DNA of 64,000 bases from Craspedostauros australis (taxonomy: Eukaryota; Bacillariophyta; Bacillariophyceae; Mastogloiales; Achnanthaceae). The stretch is taken from assembly GCA_026770025.1 (NCBI GenBank), contig JAMXDE010000063.1, forward strand, positions 124,001 to 188,000, in the 5' to 3' direction. The translations under genes and the position numbers were made by a program. Of the stretch, positions 42,606-52,629 are shown one piece after another. The notes below the pieces were generated by a model, which saw only the letters and a program-made list of their open reading frames with translations, was not told where the DNA came from and did not search any database. The first letter of the stretch is position 1. Each line of letters starts with the position of its first letter.

Positions 42606-43125
42606 TCATAATTTCAATTAGACTAGTCCGAATCAACATTGGTTGATCATACTCGGACACCCTTGTAGCTTGTCCCACCCCACACAATCATCCATGTATC
42701 GCATCACATCCAGTCATGTCCCATGACAGAGTTTGTCCATGGTCCGCCATGATAATGAGTGCAAACCTGGGATTCGACCACTAGGGATGCATCCGCACAT
42801 GAGCCGAGAACTATGAATGATACAAACAATACATCGCAAACTATTAGCATTATGCTTTATTCCGCACAGCTCTCTCGTGGTCCAGCTTAGTTGTGCGTAT
42901 GAATCGTATCCTGGACCAACGCAAACCATGAAATGGTCAGATTACGAGCGAATAGCTCGACGAGGAATGAAAATGAAGATGTACCAAGGCACTTGGTACC
43001 AGAGACAAGGCACCACGAAACATGAACGATACTGTGAGATAGCTACTGACCCAAACCAGTTTAGCCAGAAGAGATGTAAAGATCCTATCCGATGCATGCA
43101 GAACAGAGGAATGCAAGAGCAAGGG

Positions 43126-43150
43126 CATGAACATGAACATGAACATGAAC
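43126..43150 (+). repeat. (ATGAAC)n hexanucleotide repeat
   Basis: About four units of ATGAAC in tandem. Confidence 0.8.
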
Positions 43151-43168
43151 AGAGGTCAGAGAGTAAGC

Positions 43169-43525
43169 TCACAACTCTAATGTTTGTATTAACGTTTGAG
43201 TTCCCAAACAGACTTCCAGTGAACGCCACCTTCTCAATCTGATCAATTGCAGAAGGACACGTTCCCCTCTACGTTTCCACCAATTCCTCAAGCCTAACAA
43301 TTTTGTCTGCAGCTTGCTGTCTTGTGGTCTCAACCTTGTCTTGGTAGGCTCAAACATCCTGTTGTGTTTGTCTGTCAACATCATGAGTCTCTCCTTGGCG
43401 CCGTCTTGGATGACCTCCCTGGCAATCTTGGCACAAGCGCTTGTGTTGAGCATGGCATCGATGCCATTGCAGATGAGGCTCTGCGCGATGGCGAGAGGCA
43501 AGATCTCCTTCTTCATGGTTGGCAT
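43169..43525 (-). CDS. small hypothetical protein
   Basis: From the ATG at 43525 (MPTMKKEILPLAIAQ) this gives 118 residues, including 'CAKIAREVIQDGAKERLMMLTDKHNRMF', which has helical, charged character more like real protein than its surroundings. It sits directly downstream of a (GTTGGT)n repeat that would encode a His/Gln run if translated further upstream. No family is recognised. It could be a gene remnant or an exon. Confidence 0.3.
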   Translation of the reverse strand: MPTMKKEILPLAIAQSLICNGIDAMLNTSACAKIAREVIQDGAKERLMMLTDKHNRMFEPTKTRLRPQDSKLQTKLLGLRNWWKRRGERVLLQLIRLRRWRSLEVCLGTQTLIQTLEL

Positions 43526-43530
43526 GGTTG

Positions 43531-43566
43531 CGTGTTGGTGTTGGTGTTGGTGTTGGTGTTGGTGTT
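43531..43566 (+). repeat. (GTTGGT)n hexanucleotide repeat
   Basis: About six units of GTTGGT. A similar short tract lies inside the transposase gene at about 52830-52856, where it encodes Asn-Thr repeats. Confidence 0.8.
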
Positions 43567-45211
43567 GATGATAGAAATGATGATGGTTTTGTGTGCTCCG
43601 ATCTTCAGTTGTGGGTGGACTTGGCTTCCTCGAGTTTGGTCTGCGTTGCGCTCGATTCGATACGCATCGTGTGGAGGGAGAGAACTTTTGGGCGCTGTCT
43701 CGCTGTTGTTTGCTCGAGGCAACAAGATGAGCCACAACTGACACGTACTACTACCATGATACCACAAGATCCTTTGCCTTCGGGGTGATCTGGCTTCGCC
43801 GATTTCGTCTGGGCCTGAACGGCAAACGAAAATTTGGAGGTTCTCGGCTGGCCAAAGAGGGAATGCAAATCGTGCACAGGATGTTCCGGCCAACTCTCTG
43901 CCGGCGTCGACGTTAAATGATTTCCTGGGTTGTCGTACTATACTTGAGTACGTCATAGGCGTGTCCGCCTCGAAGATATTGTTGTCGAGTGTGCCCACGC
44001 AAAGGAGTCCACTTGCGACATGCACTGGGACTGGATTTCACGGATGCTGTCACGGGACGGGAACGAGCCAGAACACGAAGAACGTAACGTGTCCGTTTGT
44101 ACTCAAACGGACTCGACCACTTGTTGTCCGTTTCTGTTTGAACTGTTCGTGGCGCCATCATCCTGATGGGAAACTAATTTGATGGTATCGGAAGCGCGAG
44201 CTCTTTCTTCCTTGATGAAAATTGGTGGGCATATCCCTAATGAGACATTTGCTGACAGTTTAGCACATTTTCCACATTTGTCACTTCTTTTGGGTTCACA
44301 TTGACGGAACAGCTTGGCCTCCACGTGCAGGGCGACAAGATCGCATGCCAGACCAACATGGTCCTCCAGTGTGGTGGCTTCTCTCATTGTTTAACTGCAC
44401 CCTTGTGATGCATGCAATCTTTGGTGTAAACAAGACCACATAAGGAATGTAGAACCCCAGAGACATGCCACAATAAATGAAGGCTTTATCCGAATGCTGG
44501 AGGACTTCGCGCGAAGAGCCTTTTGAAAGACAATGATAGGATGAAAATCACAGACTTCGCTTGGAAATAGCACTGAAACAAGTTCTGTGAGGCACATGAA
44601 AGTCTAACTGCCTGATAAACGAGATAGAAAACGAGGGAACTTACTGAACGCCGAAGGGTGATCAATCCGTTGGTGAGCAGTAGGAGTACGAGTTTGTGTG
44701 TGCATGCATACTAGTCTTAAGCTGTAACAAATCCAAACGAGACTTTCGGAAGGATTGTGAGCAGGTGATGAGCAGCATCCATGATAGTTGGATCCGCATC
44801 ATCGCTATAGTTAGTGTTAGTGAGGAGTGTAGAGTCTCCTATGTGCAATCATCACAGTGTCGATGTTGCCATTTGAGAGAGGAGACATTGATTTCGTGAT
44901 GGCCAGATAGAGAGTTTGTTGTTCTTTCTCCTCCGACCACTGGAGTGATACATTGCTGTTGCAAAGGTCTCTGGAGTTTGTTCATCCAGGACAAGAGATG
45001 TCACACCTATGAGTGTTGTGGGGCGGCACGACCGCTCAATCCTCAATCCATCAGACGAACGATTCCATCCTGTGTGATGTACGAATCGCAGGTGGGACCC
45101 CACCGACATCGAGTCACGCTTCATTCACGCTAAAGTAATCTGAGCAATCGGATTGTTGACTAAATGGACTAAACCTTAACACGCTCATAGGAATACTAGT
45201 TTGAGCTAATA

Positions 45212-48200
45212 CTAAGAGATGTCCGTCAACACGGATATTTCATCGTCCAGTGCATCCATCTCCTTGTCCCTGCTAGCATTGGTTCCGCCCGAGCTGCTCA
45301 ACGTTCCATTCTCGACTGAAGGCTGCCCGTCGCCCCACTTCGAACCCTTGCCGATCGACAGGGTGCTCTGCATCGGTGAGGCAGAAACCGATTTGCTGTC
45401 CTTCGGCTGGAAGCGGATGTTGGCAATCTTGCCAGAGATCTCGATGACGCGCTGCTGCATTCCCTTATGCTGCTGCTTGCCATTCCCGGCGCCCATCTCG
45501 CGCTTGGTTCGCATGTTCAGACCGGTTTCGGGTTTCCACCCCTTCAGGTACTCTGACCGTCTCGCCTTCAGATCCTCCACCTTCGTCGTGCAGCCCCACA
45601 GCTGGTACAGATCGGCGGCCCTGCTCATGTACTTCGACACCAGCTTGTGGGTGGGCTGCGTCCTCGAATTATGCTTGTGGCTTGCGTCCGAACCCGCCGC
45701 GGATAGGCCCAGCTCCTCCCTCACCCAGATGAAGTGGTCGGCCGCCGTCTCGTGGAACAACGACGTGTAGTTCGTCATGGAGGCTGCCTCGACGACCTGA
45801 ATCGCCTGGTCGTAGGCGCTCTGGGTGGCGCTGACCGTCTTGGTGTTGTGCTTGGACGTGGACAGCGCCACACTTTCGGCCTTCAGGATCAGCATGGCGA
45901 ACAGGGCATTCGTTCCCTTGGTGGCCACGACCGTGCGCATGATCGACAGCTTGTCGGCCACGACCTTCTTGTACTTCTTCTTCTTGGTGCGACGGTAGAG
46001 GGCTCCTGCGCACAGCCCCGTCGTCAGAGCCTGGTTCACCAGCTGGTTGTACGACTTGTCGTGCTTCGCCATGTGGGCGTACAAGCCCGTCCACCGGTAT
46101 CCGATCTCGAACTTGCGGAAGTAGGTCGACACCCACGCCCTGCAGAAGCATTGTGTGGTCAGCGTGTACACCTCCATAGCGGCTGGGGGGTTGGTCTTGA
46201 GGTTGCGGTGCGATCGCAGGTCGATGTCCTCCCAATCGATGGGCTTGGTGCCGATCAGCCATTGCAGCAGGGTCAGCTGCTCCATCGTGTTGCCCAGCAT
46301 CGTGGAGACGCGGTACTGGTTGTAGCGATCAATGGTGGTCTCGACTTCGCCCAGCACGTACTGGAGGTTGTACCCGGCAAGGTATATGGCGAAGCTACGG
46401 GCCTGCAGCCCCACCATGCCCTTTTCGAACTCTCCGGATTGCATGGCGACGTCGTAGCCTCTCTGGAAGCCCCCGATCACTTCCTCCATCGGCGAGCTGA
46501 AGCAGTAGACGGAGTTGTACGTCATGATGTAGACCCACCCAGCCTGCTTCTTCCCGTTGGTCTTGATAAGGAGCTTGTGCGCGATGTCGGCGCAACGCAG
46601 CCCGAGCTTGTGATCACCGGACATCGACATGACGATGCCGAAGTTCGCGAAGCCCTTCGCGGTGAACTCCGACACGCCGTGCTTGATCCCCGTGAGGATG
46701 AGGATGCAGACCTGCAGCACCCACTTGGTCTTGTCGCCGGCGAAGAAGGATCGTGTTCCGACCTCCACGATGAACTCCTGCAGCATGAGCCTCTGGTAGT
46801 CCCCGAGGATGGGCAGGTCGAAGATCTCCTTGTCGGTGGTGCGCTTGAGGTACGCCTTGATCTTCCCCATGGACTTGATGATGTGGTAGGCCAAGAATCG
46901 TTTGGGAAAGACGCCCATGGAATGGGTGACCTGCAGGGTGATGGCCAACGACTCTTGGATCTTGTTCTCACGACCCAACGCGTTGGCCATGACGAGTTGC
47001 GTCGACAGCTTTTCGTTGACCGTGCGCGCCCTCTCGATGAGTTCGTTGCCCAATGCGTACCCGACCTCGAAGTTGGCCATGGATAGCTCCGCGTCACATC
47101 TCGCTCTGTACAAGCGGATGGAAACCTCGTAGTGCTCCTCCCATGGATTGCGAACCAGCTTCATTGCATCGCTGGCCTTGCGGAGGTACAGCGCGGCGGA
47201 TTGCGACGACGCCATCTGAAGGGCTCTCTCGCCGACCTCCAGGTTCATGACAGCGGAGAACATGTGATCCTTGGTGGCGACGCTGTTGAGATGATCGGCC
47301 GCCACGAAAAGGAGGCCGACGTCCTCCTCCGCAAAGAGGTCCTCGTCCAGAAAGATGTCCTCACCGGTGTCGGTTTTCACTGTCGCATTGTCCTGAATGA
47401 CGTCGTTGGTCTTGGCCTTGTTCTTGTTCTTCTTCTTGCTTGCGTCGTTACCGTCCATAGTAGCAGCATCGTCGGCGGGAGCTTGCTGATCTTCCGCCAG
47501 GAGGATCGCCCGGCGCTGCATGTCCAACAGACAATGGCCCACCCTGAGCCGGAGCTTGTCACGCACTTCGCCGTACGGGACGAGCCCGAACGCCGCCTGC
47601 TGGATACGGTCGTGCGCGAAGTGGAATTGCTCATCACCGATGGAATTGGTCAGCAGCCCTTCCAGGACGGCCTGCTCCAGCACGCGCACCACCCTGGATT
47701 GATCCCATTGCGACACGGAGGGATCATCTTCTGGGATCGAAGTGATGTTGCCGCGGTCAGCAACCCTGGGGTTGTCATCATCATTGACGACGATGCAATC
47801 GGCGTGATTCTGCTCATGCTCCAGCACGAGATGCACGGTGTGGGCATCGAAGTTGGATCGGATGTAGGCGGCGATCACCAGGACGAGGCGCATGTCGTGT
47901 GGTGCCTGACGCAGCTGCGATTCGACGAGCGAGACGATGTTGTCGCTGATCGGGAGGTCGGCGTAATCCGTGGCGTTGGTCGCAGTATCCGACGTGTCGT
48001 CGCTGCTTGGTTGGCGCTGCAGATGCCATTCCCATCTGGAGGAAAGACGGTTGTAGGTGAGGATGTCCTGGCGCTTGAGCTCCTCGACGGCCTGCATGGT
48101 GAAGAGGAGGTTGCCGTGGGTCTTTTCGTAGATCTTCTTGGTGAGGATCTTGAGGTCCTTGTCGTCCGTGGATCGACCCAGCAGGAGGGAGAGATGCTCG

Positions 48201-49963
48201 ACGGCATCGGCAAAGCAAAGATTGCCGATCGTGATCTGCTCGAGCTGCTTGGTCCTGGAGCCTGGTGTTGGCACTGCACGGCCCTTGTCGTCACCGTTGC
48301 TGGCCAGACGATCCATGAAGTGCGTTCGCAGCGGGACATTCATGGGCAGCTCCACCGCCTCGTTGGAGTGCGGGTCCATCTCCTGACGGATGGAACCGAG
48401 GAACATGAAGTGCTGCAGATCGGAATCGGCGACCAGCGTGGCCAAAAGCTCCATGCCTGCGGATGTGGACCACTGGAGATCGTCGAGGAAGAGGTAGACC
48501 GGCTTCTTGGACGTGGAGATCGCCTTCATGAGCTGGATGAAGGTGTACTGCAGGCGATTCCACATGTTCCTGGTGTCGTTGGAGGGCGATGAACCACCGC
48601 CGGCGAGGCTGCCTAGGAAGGTGGAGAGGGAGGCCGAATGGGAGGAGACCGAGTGGCCATCGTGATCCTCGAGGGACCTGGAAAGCCGGCTTCCCCTCTT
48701 CCTGCTATCGTCCGGCACGACGTTCTGATTCGTGAGGTTGGACTTCATGGAGTAGACGGTCGACCCGGAACCGAACTTCCCACGCGACATGAGGATGGAC
48801 AGGGCCGGCACGACCGTGGCCAGCGCGGACATGGCGGAGTAGAAGTTCAAGTCGTTGCCCGAGCTTGCGTTGGCGTTGGTGCGGCCGCGAGCACTGTCGC
48901 CGTTGTTGAAGGTGTCGCGAATCGAAGCGCGGATACGATCGAGCTCCTCTGCGGGGCCGCTGCGCAGCTGTCCAGCGAAGTCGGTGAGGGCCTGGACGAT
49001 GGCGGAGAATGGGTTGCCTCTACCCGTGGTCTCGTCGTACTTGCCGCGTAAGACGTAGCAGCAGGAGCAGCTCCTGAGGTGATGGCGGTGATCCGTCCTG
49101 GAGTGCACGCTGCGGGCAGACCTGCCGGAGTCCGGCATGTCGCCGTCTCCCGATGACAGCCGCTTGGGACGCGCGGCTCGTCTGGCGCCGCAGGTGCAGC
49201 AGACCGAATCGAAGAAGTGGTTGATCATCCTGGACTTGCCCGTTCCGCTGGTGCCCCAGACCATGACGGCCGGGTAGATGGAAATCGGGACCGATGAGCT
49301 GTCCATGGAGTCGCAATCCAGGAAGTCGAAGTCATCGAAGAGGGAGTTCGCCCGTGCCGTCGTGGGTCGCTGGGTCTGGAGGATGATGCGCTCTCTGATC
49401 CTGCGCAGCTCTGTGAGCTCTGCCTTGCGTCCGAAGAACTGCTGGCCTGTCTCCGTTGGTGGTTTGGGCGCAGATGCGTCCTTGGCCGTCCCTTTGGCTC
49501 CCCCTTTGGCTCCACCCTTGGCTCCACTCGTAGATCTACGCCTGCCTTCAGTCTTGGCAGTAGATGCCGATGCCGATGGAGATGTGACTGGGGCTGAAGC
49601 GGAACTCAAACTAGAAGCAGGAGTAGAAGCGGGAGTAGGAACAGAAGACGGTGGCTCCACGGCCGATGATTCCACCTGCCCCACGCTGTCATCAATGCTG
49701 CTGTCAGGGGTAGGTTCCTCCTCGATGGTGGCAATGCCGCTGGGAGGAGCGCACAGCGGAGCCGATGCGTCGCTCTTGAGGTTGGAGAAGACATCGCCGC
49801 GGAAGATGTCGCCGTAGAACTCACGCTCGTTGTCGTGAACGCTCAGAGGTTGGCCGAGGCTCTCACCATCGGCCTCGCTCTCGCAGTTGCTGCCGTCGCT
49901 GTTGCTGCTGCTGATGATGGCGGTCATGCCAGGCACGGTCACTTCGCCATGCGCTTGCGTCAT
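45212..49963 (-). CDS. STAND-type predicted ATPase with helical repeats, duplicate 2
   Basis: A 1583-residue twin of the protein at 35289-40061. The two differ mainly at the extreme N-terminus (MTQAHGEVTVPGM instead of MAQVHGQATMTMAPLPGM), by a short deletion in the Ala/Ser-rich linker and by scattered substitutions, most of them in the middle of the helical repeat region. Walker A Lys243, the Walker B DDLQW, FAHDRIQQAAF and the DDEISVLTDIS tail are all intact, so both copies appear functional. Its 3' flank is unrelated to that of its twin, and its upstream flank is interrupted by a transposon ~830 bp from the start codon, which could alter expression. Confidence 0.88.
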   Translation of the reverse strand: MTQAHGEVTVPGMTAIISSSNSDGSNCESEADGESLGQPLSVHDNEREFYGDIFRGDVFSNLKSDASAPLCAPPSGIATIEEEPTPDSSIDDSVGQVESSAVEPPSSVPTPASTPASSLSSASAPVTSPSASASTAKTEGRRRSTSGAKGGAKGGAKGTAKDASAPKPPTETGQQFFGRKAELTELRRIRERIILQTQRPTTARANSLFDDFDFLDCDSMDSSSVPISIYPAVMVWGTSGTGKSRMINHFFDSVCCTCGARRAARPKRLSSGDGDMPDSGRSARSVHSRTDHRHHLRSCSCCYVLRGKYDETTGRGNPFSAIVQALTDFAGQLRSGPAEELDRIRASIRDTFNNGDSARGRTNANASSGNDLNFYSAMSALATVVPALSILMSRGKFGSGSTVYSMKSNLTNQNVVPDDSRKRGSRLSRSLEDHDGHSVSSHSASLSTFLGSLAGGGSSPSNDTRNMWNRLQYTFIQLMKAISTSKKPVYLFLDDLQWSTSAGMELLATLVADSDLQHFMFLGSIRQEMDPHSNEAVELPMNVPLRTHFMDRLASNGDDKGRAVPTPGSRTKQLEQITIGNLCFADAVEHLSLLLGRSTDDKDLKILTKKIYEKTHGNLLFTMQAVEELKRQDILTYNRLSSRWEWHLQRQPSSDDTSDTATNATDYADLPISDNIVSLVESQLRQAPHDMRLVLVIAAYIRSNFDAHTVHLVLEHEQNHADCIVVNDDDNPRVADRGNITSIPEDDPSVSQWDQSRVVRVLEQAVLEGLLTNSIGDEQFHFAHDRIQQAAFGLVPYGEVRDKLRLRVGHCLLDMQRRAILLAEDQQAPADDAATMDGNDASKKKNKNKAKTNDVIQDNATVKTDTGEDIFLDEDLFAEEDVGLLFVAADHLNSVATKDHMFSAVMNLEVGERALQMASSQSAALYLRKASDAMKLVRNPWEEHYEVSIRLYRARCDAELSMANFEVGYALGNELIERARTVNEKLSTQLVMANALGRENKIQESLAITLQVTHSMGVFPKRFLAYHIIKSMGKIKAYLKRTTDKEIFDLPILGDYQRLMLQEFIVEVGTRSFFAGDKTKWVLQVCILILTGIKHGVSEFTAKGFANFGIVMSMSGDHKLGLRCADIAHKLLIKTNGKKQAGWVYIMTYNSVYCFSSPMEEVIGGFQRGYDVAMQSGEFEKGMVGLQARSFAIYLAGYNLQYVLGEVETTIDRYNQYRVSTMLGNTMEQLTLLQWLIGTKPIDWEDIDLRSHRNLKTNPPAAMEVYTLTTQCFCRAWVSTYFRKFEIGYRWTGLYAHMAKHDKSYNQLVNQALTTGLCAGALYRRTKKKKYKKVVADKLSIMRTVVATKGTNALFAMLILKAESVALSTSKHNTKTVSATQSAYDQAIQVVEAASMTNYTSLFHETAADHFIWVREELGLSAAGSDASHKHNSRTQPTHKLVSKYMSRAADLYQLWGCTTKVEDLKARRSEYLKGWKPETGLNMRTKREMGAGNGKQQHKGMQQRVIEISGKIANIRFQPKDSKSVSASPMQSTLSIGKGSKWGDGQPSVENGTLSSSGGTNASRDKEMDALDDEISVLTDIS

Positions 49964-50794
49964 GGTAGCTTGCTGTTGCTAACGTTGCTGTTGCTAGTTA
50001 TGGATGGAGTTGTGGATGGAGTTGTGGATGGAGTTGCGGATGACGATGTTGGTGGTGTTTGCGACTGTTGGGTTGACCGCAGAGGCGACTGCTGAGGTGA
50101 CTGCCGAGGTGACTGCCGAGAAGACTTGTTTCTCTCAAAACCACTTCACTCTCCACGATTGTTCGATGTGAATGGTGTCAATGGACTGGTTGTTTCTTTC
50201 CTCTGTCCTTTCTCTCTTTGTCTCGTCCTCTCTCCACTTGTTCTGATACTGCCGGTTTTGGTAACGGCAACGTTGATGGCACCAATGGTTGTGTTTGTGT
50301 CGCGTGTATGCTGCGTGGGCACTCATGGTATTGTGTGAGAAATGATGGCACACAAAAAGATGAAGACGAAGCAGGGATGGAAAGATTGGGCGGAGACGGA
50401 CGCTGTGGGTGCCGGTGTCACGATCCAAGTGCGTTTCTGTTGGGGATTTGAAGGCGGGCTTTTCATCATTTCAGTCGAGGATGTGTTGCTACTGTGCTCA
50501 CAAGGAGGCATACATACCTCGTGCGAGGAGAGCGGAAGCATCCGTCCAGAAGAACACATGCGAACACACACAAACTCACGGGTGCAGAAGCGTCGTTTGC
50601 GCTTCGTTTGCCAATTTGTTTCCTGGCTTCTCTTTCGGAGGTGTGTTGTTCCTTCTCCTTTTGGTTGTCGCGTGTGGCTGACGCGACATGTCATGAGCAA
50701 AACAGACATGCGCCTGTCAATCGAAAGTACACCAGAAGCCACATGCGTCGTCACTGTCACAAATGGCGTACTGCACAGAGTTCGCAAACAATCC

Positions 50795-50798
50795 TTAA
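50795..50798 (+). other. TTAA target-site duplication, left
   Basis: caatccTTAA is followed immediately by the transposon end gagcccgatcag. The right counterpart is at 56917-56920. Confidence 0.93.
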
Positions 50799-50976
50799 GA
50801 GCCCGATCAGTGAGTCGACCTGCACTTTGCAATCATCAGTACAACCTTTTTTCCTCGGATTTCCAAACTAAGCCCATATTCATAATCCTCGTAGATCTAA
50901 AACATATACTGATCCATTTTAGTTCTGAGGATGGTCGTATTTTAAGTTTTATGGACCGATGGATGTGTGCATTATT
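50799..50976 (+). repeat. left terminal inverted repeat
   Basis: Matches the complement of 56743-56916: near-perfect for the first ~45 bp, then patchy, with a second strong block (ttaagttttatggaccgatg) at the inner end. Confidence 0.9.
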
Positions 50977-52629
50977 CGATCTCTTTCGGGTTTCGGCCTG
51001 TTGGCTACGACTACATCGATCCAATTTAACCCTTTGCTGTTCTTTGTTTCAGCAAGGTTGTTCCCATTTTGAATTGTTTAGTCTCTTTTTGAGGCGTGTT
51101 GATGAGACGATCCAACAGTCCGTCCACGATAACACTAGTTGTAGAGTTTTGGGAGAAGCGGTGGGTGCGCGTTTTCATTCATTCCGTCATGGGCGTGTCC
51201 AATCCGTCATCGACGTCACCAAACTAGCGGCTGCGTCATGAACCACCAATCACAGCACGATGTGAAACATCGTCATATGTGTTTCGTTGTTACGGGATGG
51301 TTGAGTGGGGTTGGTACTCTCGAAGTGTTTTGTGTCGTGCTTTCCTCGTGCATTTGGTACAATTATTGGTAACCGCCGCAACCCCCAGTATGTGCAACTG
51401 GTTGAGAGTGCCAAACACGACACAACGGCATGACAATGGTGTTGCGAAACAAAAAACCTCCACAATGGCCATCCAACGGCATTCACCGCGACGCACCGAG
51501 CAGCGGGCCATTCCAAAATCCAAGCGCATCACTATCTCCGCCATGCAACCCTTGGTGGGTGGGCGAGAGGGGGTTGCGATAGCGGTTGATTTGGGGCCGT
51601 GGCAGGCCCCCGCGCAAACGTCATGTTTTGACGCCAAATGGGCTCGTTGGATGTGGCATGTGTATTCCATACACAGCCCATACCAGCGCCCATGGAGGGG
51701 CAAGGCGCATCCACAAGGGCAGGACCAAGGCTCCCACGAAGTTTGAGGCTCGGGGACGACCGGGAAGGTGTCCGCGCGGAGGCAAACGTGGAGGGCAAAA
51801 GTTTTGGCGGTGGATCGTGGGGGTACACATCATGTGGCTTTGGCTGTGAGGGGCACCATCATCAAGCCACCCAATCACCAAGCCGCCCATACAAGATGTG
51901 TCAGAAATTGGCCGAATGTGGGCGTGGCGAAGTACGACCTGTTGAAGTTGTCTGGAAGAGGCCACGGCCAAGAATATGTGGTGAATGGTCGTTGTTGGCG
52001 GGCGCATGAGAATGTGCCATGACATCACCATACAGAGGTGTGCCATCAGTGGCATGCATGCCCAGCCCATTCTGGATGCATCCGCGTGTCGCCATAGAGT
52101 GTGGGAATGCACGAGGGGCATGTGGAGGGGATGAAAGGGTCGTATGGATGAGATATGGACCCTCATCCGCACCACATCCGGATTGCGAATGGGTTTTCGA
52201 AATTGCTCGTTTTCAGTGCAGAGAAACTTTGGGGTGTGCAATGCAGGTATCTGGGGCAATGCTTCATGGATCGGATAGCTGGGGGGTATGCAGAGCTAAT
52301 GATATGCTCAGTTTGCCGAAATACAAGGATGATGATGATGATCATGTGTGCTCATTGGAGGGCAACATTGTGGCATCAACAATTTTTTCGAATCGACCAC
52401 ACAAAACACAGCAAACCAACATGACTTCCAAAATATTTTCAATACTCATTTAACTTCGATATTCTGATTAACCTATAGCCAGGCGTCTGAGCGCAATGTT
52501 TAGACTTAATTTTAAGCGATGTGTTGTTGAGATATGGCATGACAAGCAGATATTGGATGTGCTTTTTGGATGGCCTCTAGACTCGTTTTAGTAGCATGGT
52601 CTGCCACCCACAAAACTCCACAACTAGTG
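50977..52629. other. left internal part of the transposon
   Basis: No well-supported gene. A 144-codon frame at 52019-52453 (plus, MTSPYRGVPSVACM) and overlapping frames between 51586 and 52022 show patches such as AKVLAVDRGGTHHVALAV that read like decayed coding sequence. This may be a remnant of a second element gene or captured DNA. The AT-rich end is the 3' side of the transposase gene. Confidence 0.4.

Larger units (their letters stand above)
40062..45211. other. region between the two duplicates
   Basis: Contains the upstream flank of duplicate 1 (to ~41436), then ~3.8 kb without a well-supported gene. Visible items are an inverted-repeat cluster at 42448-42605, an (ATGAAC)n tract at 43126-43150, a (GTTGGT)n tract at 43531-43566 and a low-confidence frame at 43169-43525. 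On the minus strand, 44103-44387 reads MREATTLEDHVGLACDLVALHVE with four cysteines later, and might be an exon. Confidence 0.45.
45212..50798 (-). repeat. segmental duplication, copy 2, left part
   Basis: Counterpart of 35289-41040. It ends at the TTAA (50795-50798) where the transposon begins. The upstream part (49964-50794) is ~145 bp shorter than in copy 1. Confidence 0.92.

Noticed and set aside
50342..51241. 299-codon plus-strand frame
   Set aside because: It runs across the left border of the transposon, joining duplicate flank to element, so it cannot be an old gene.
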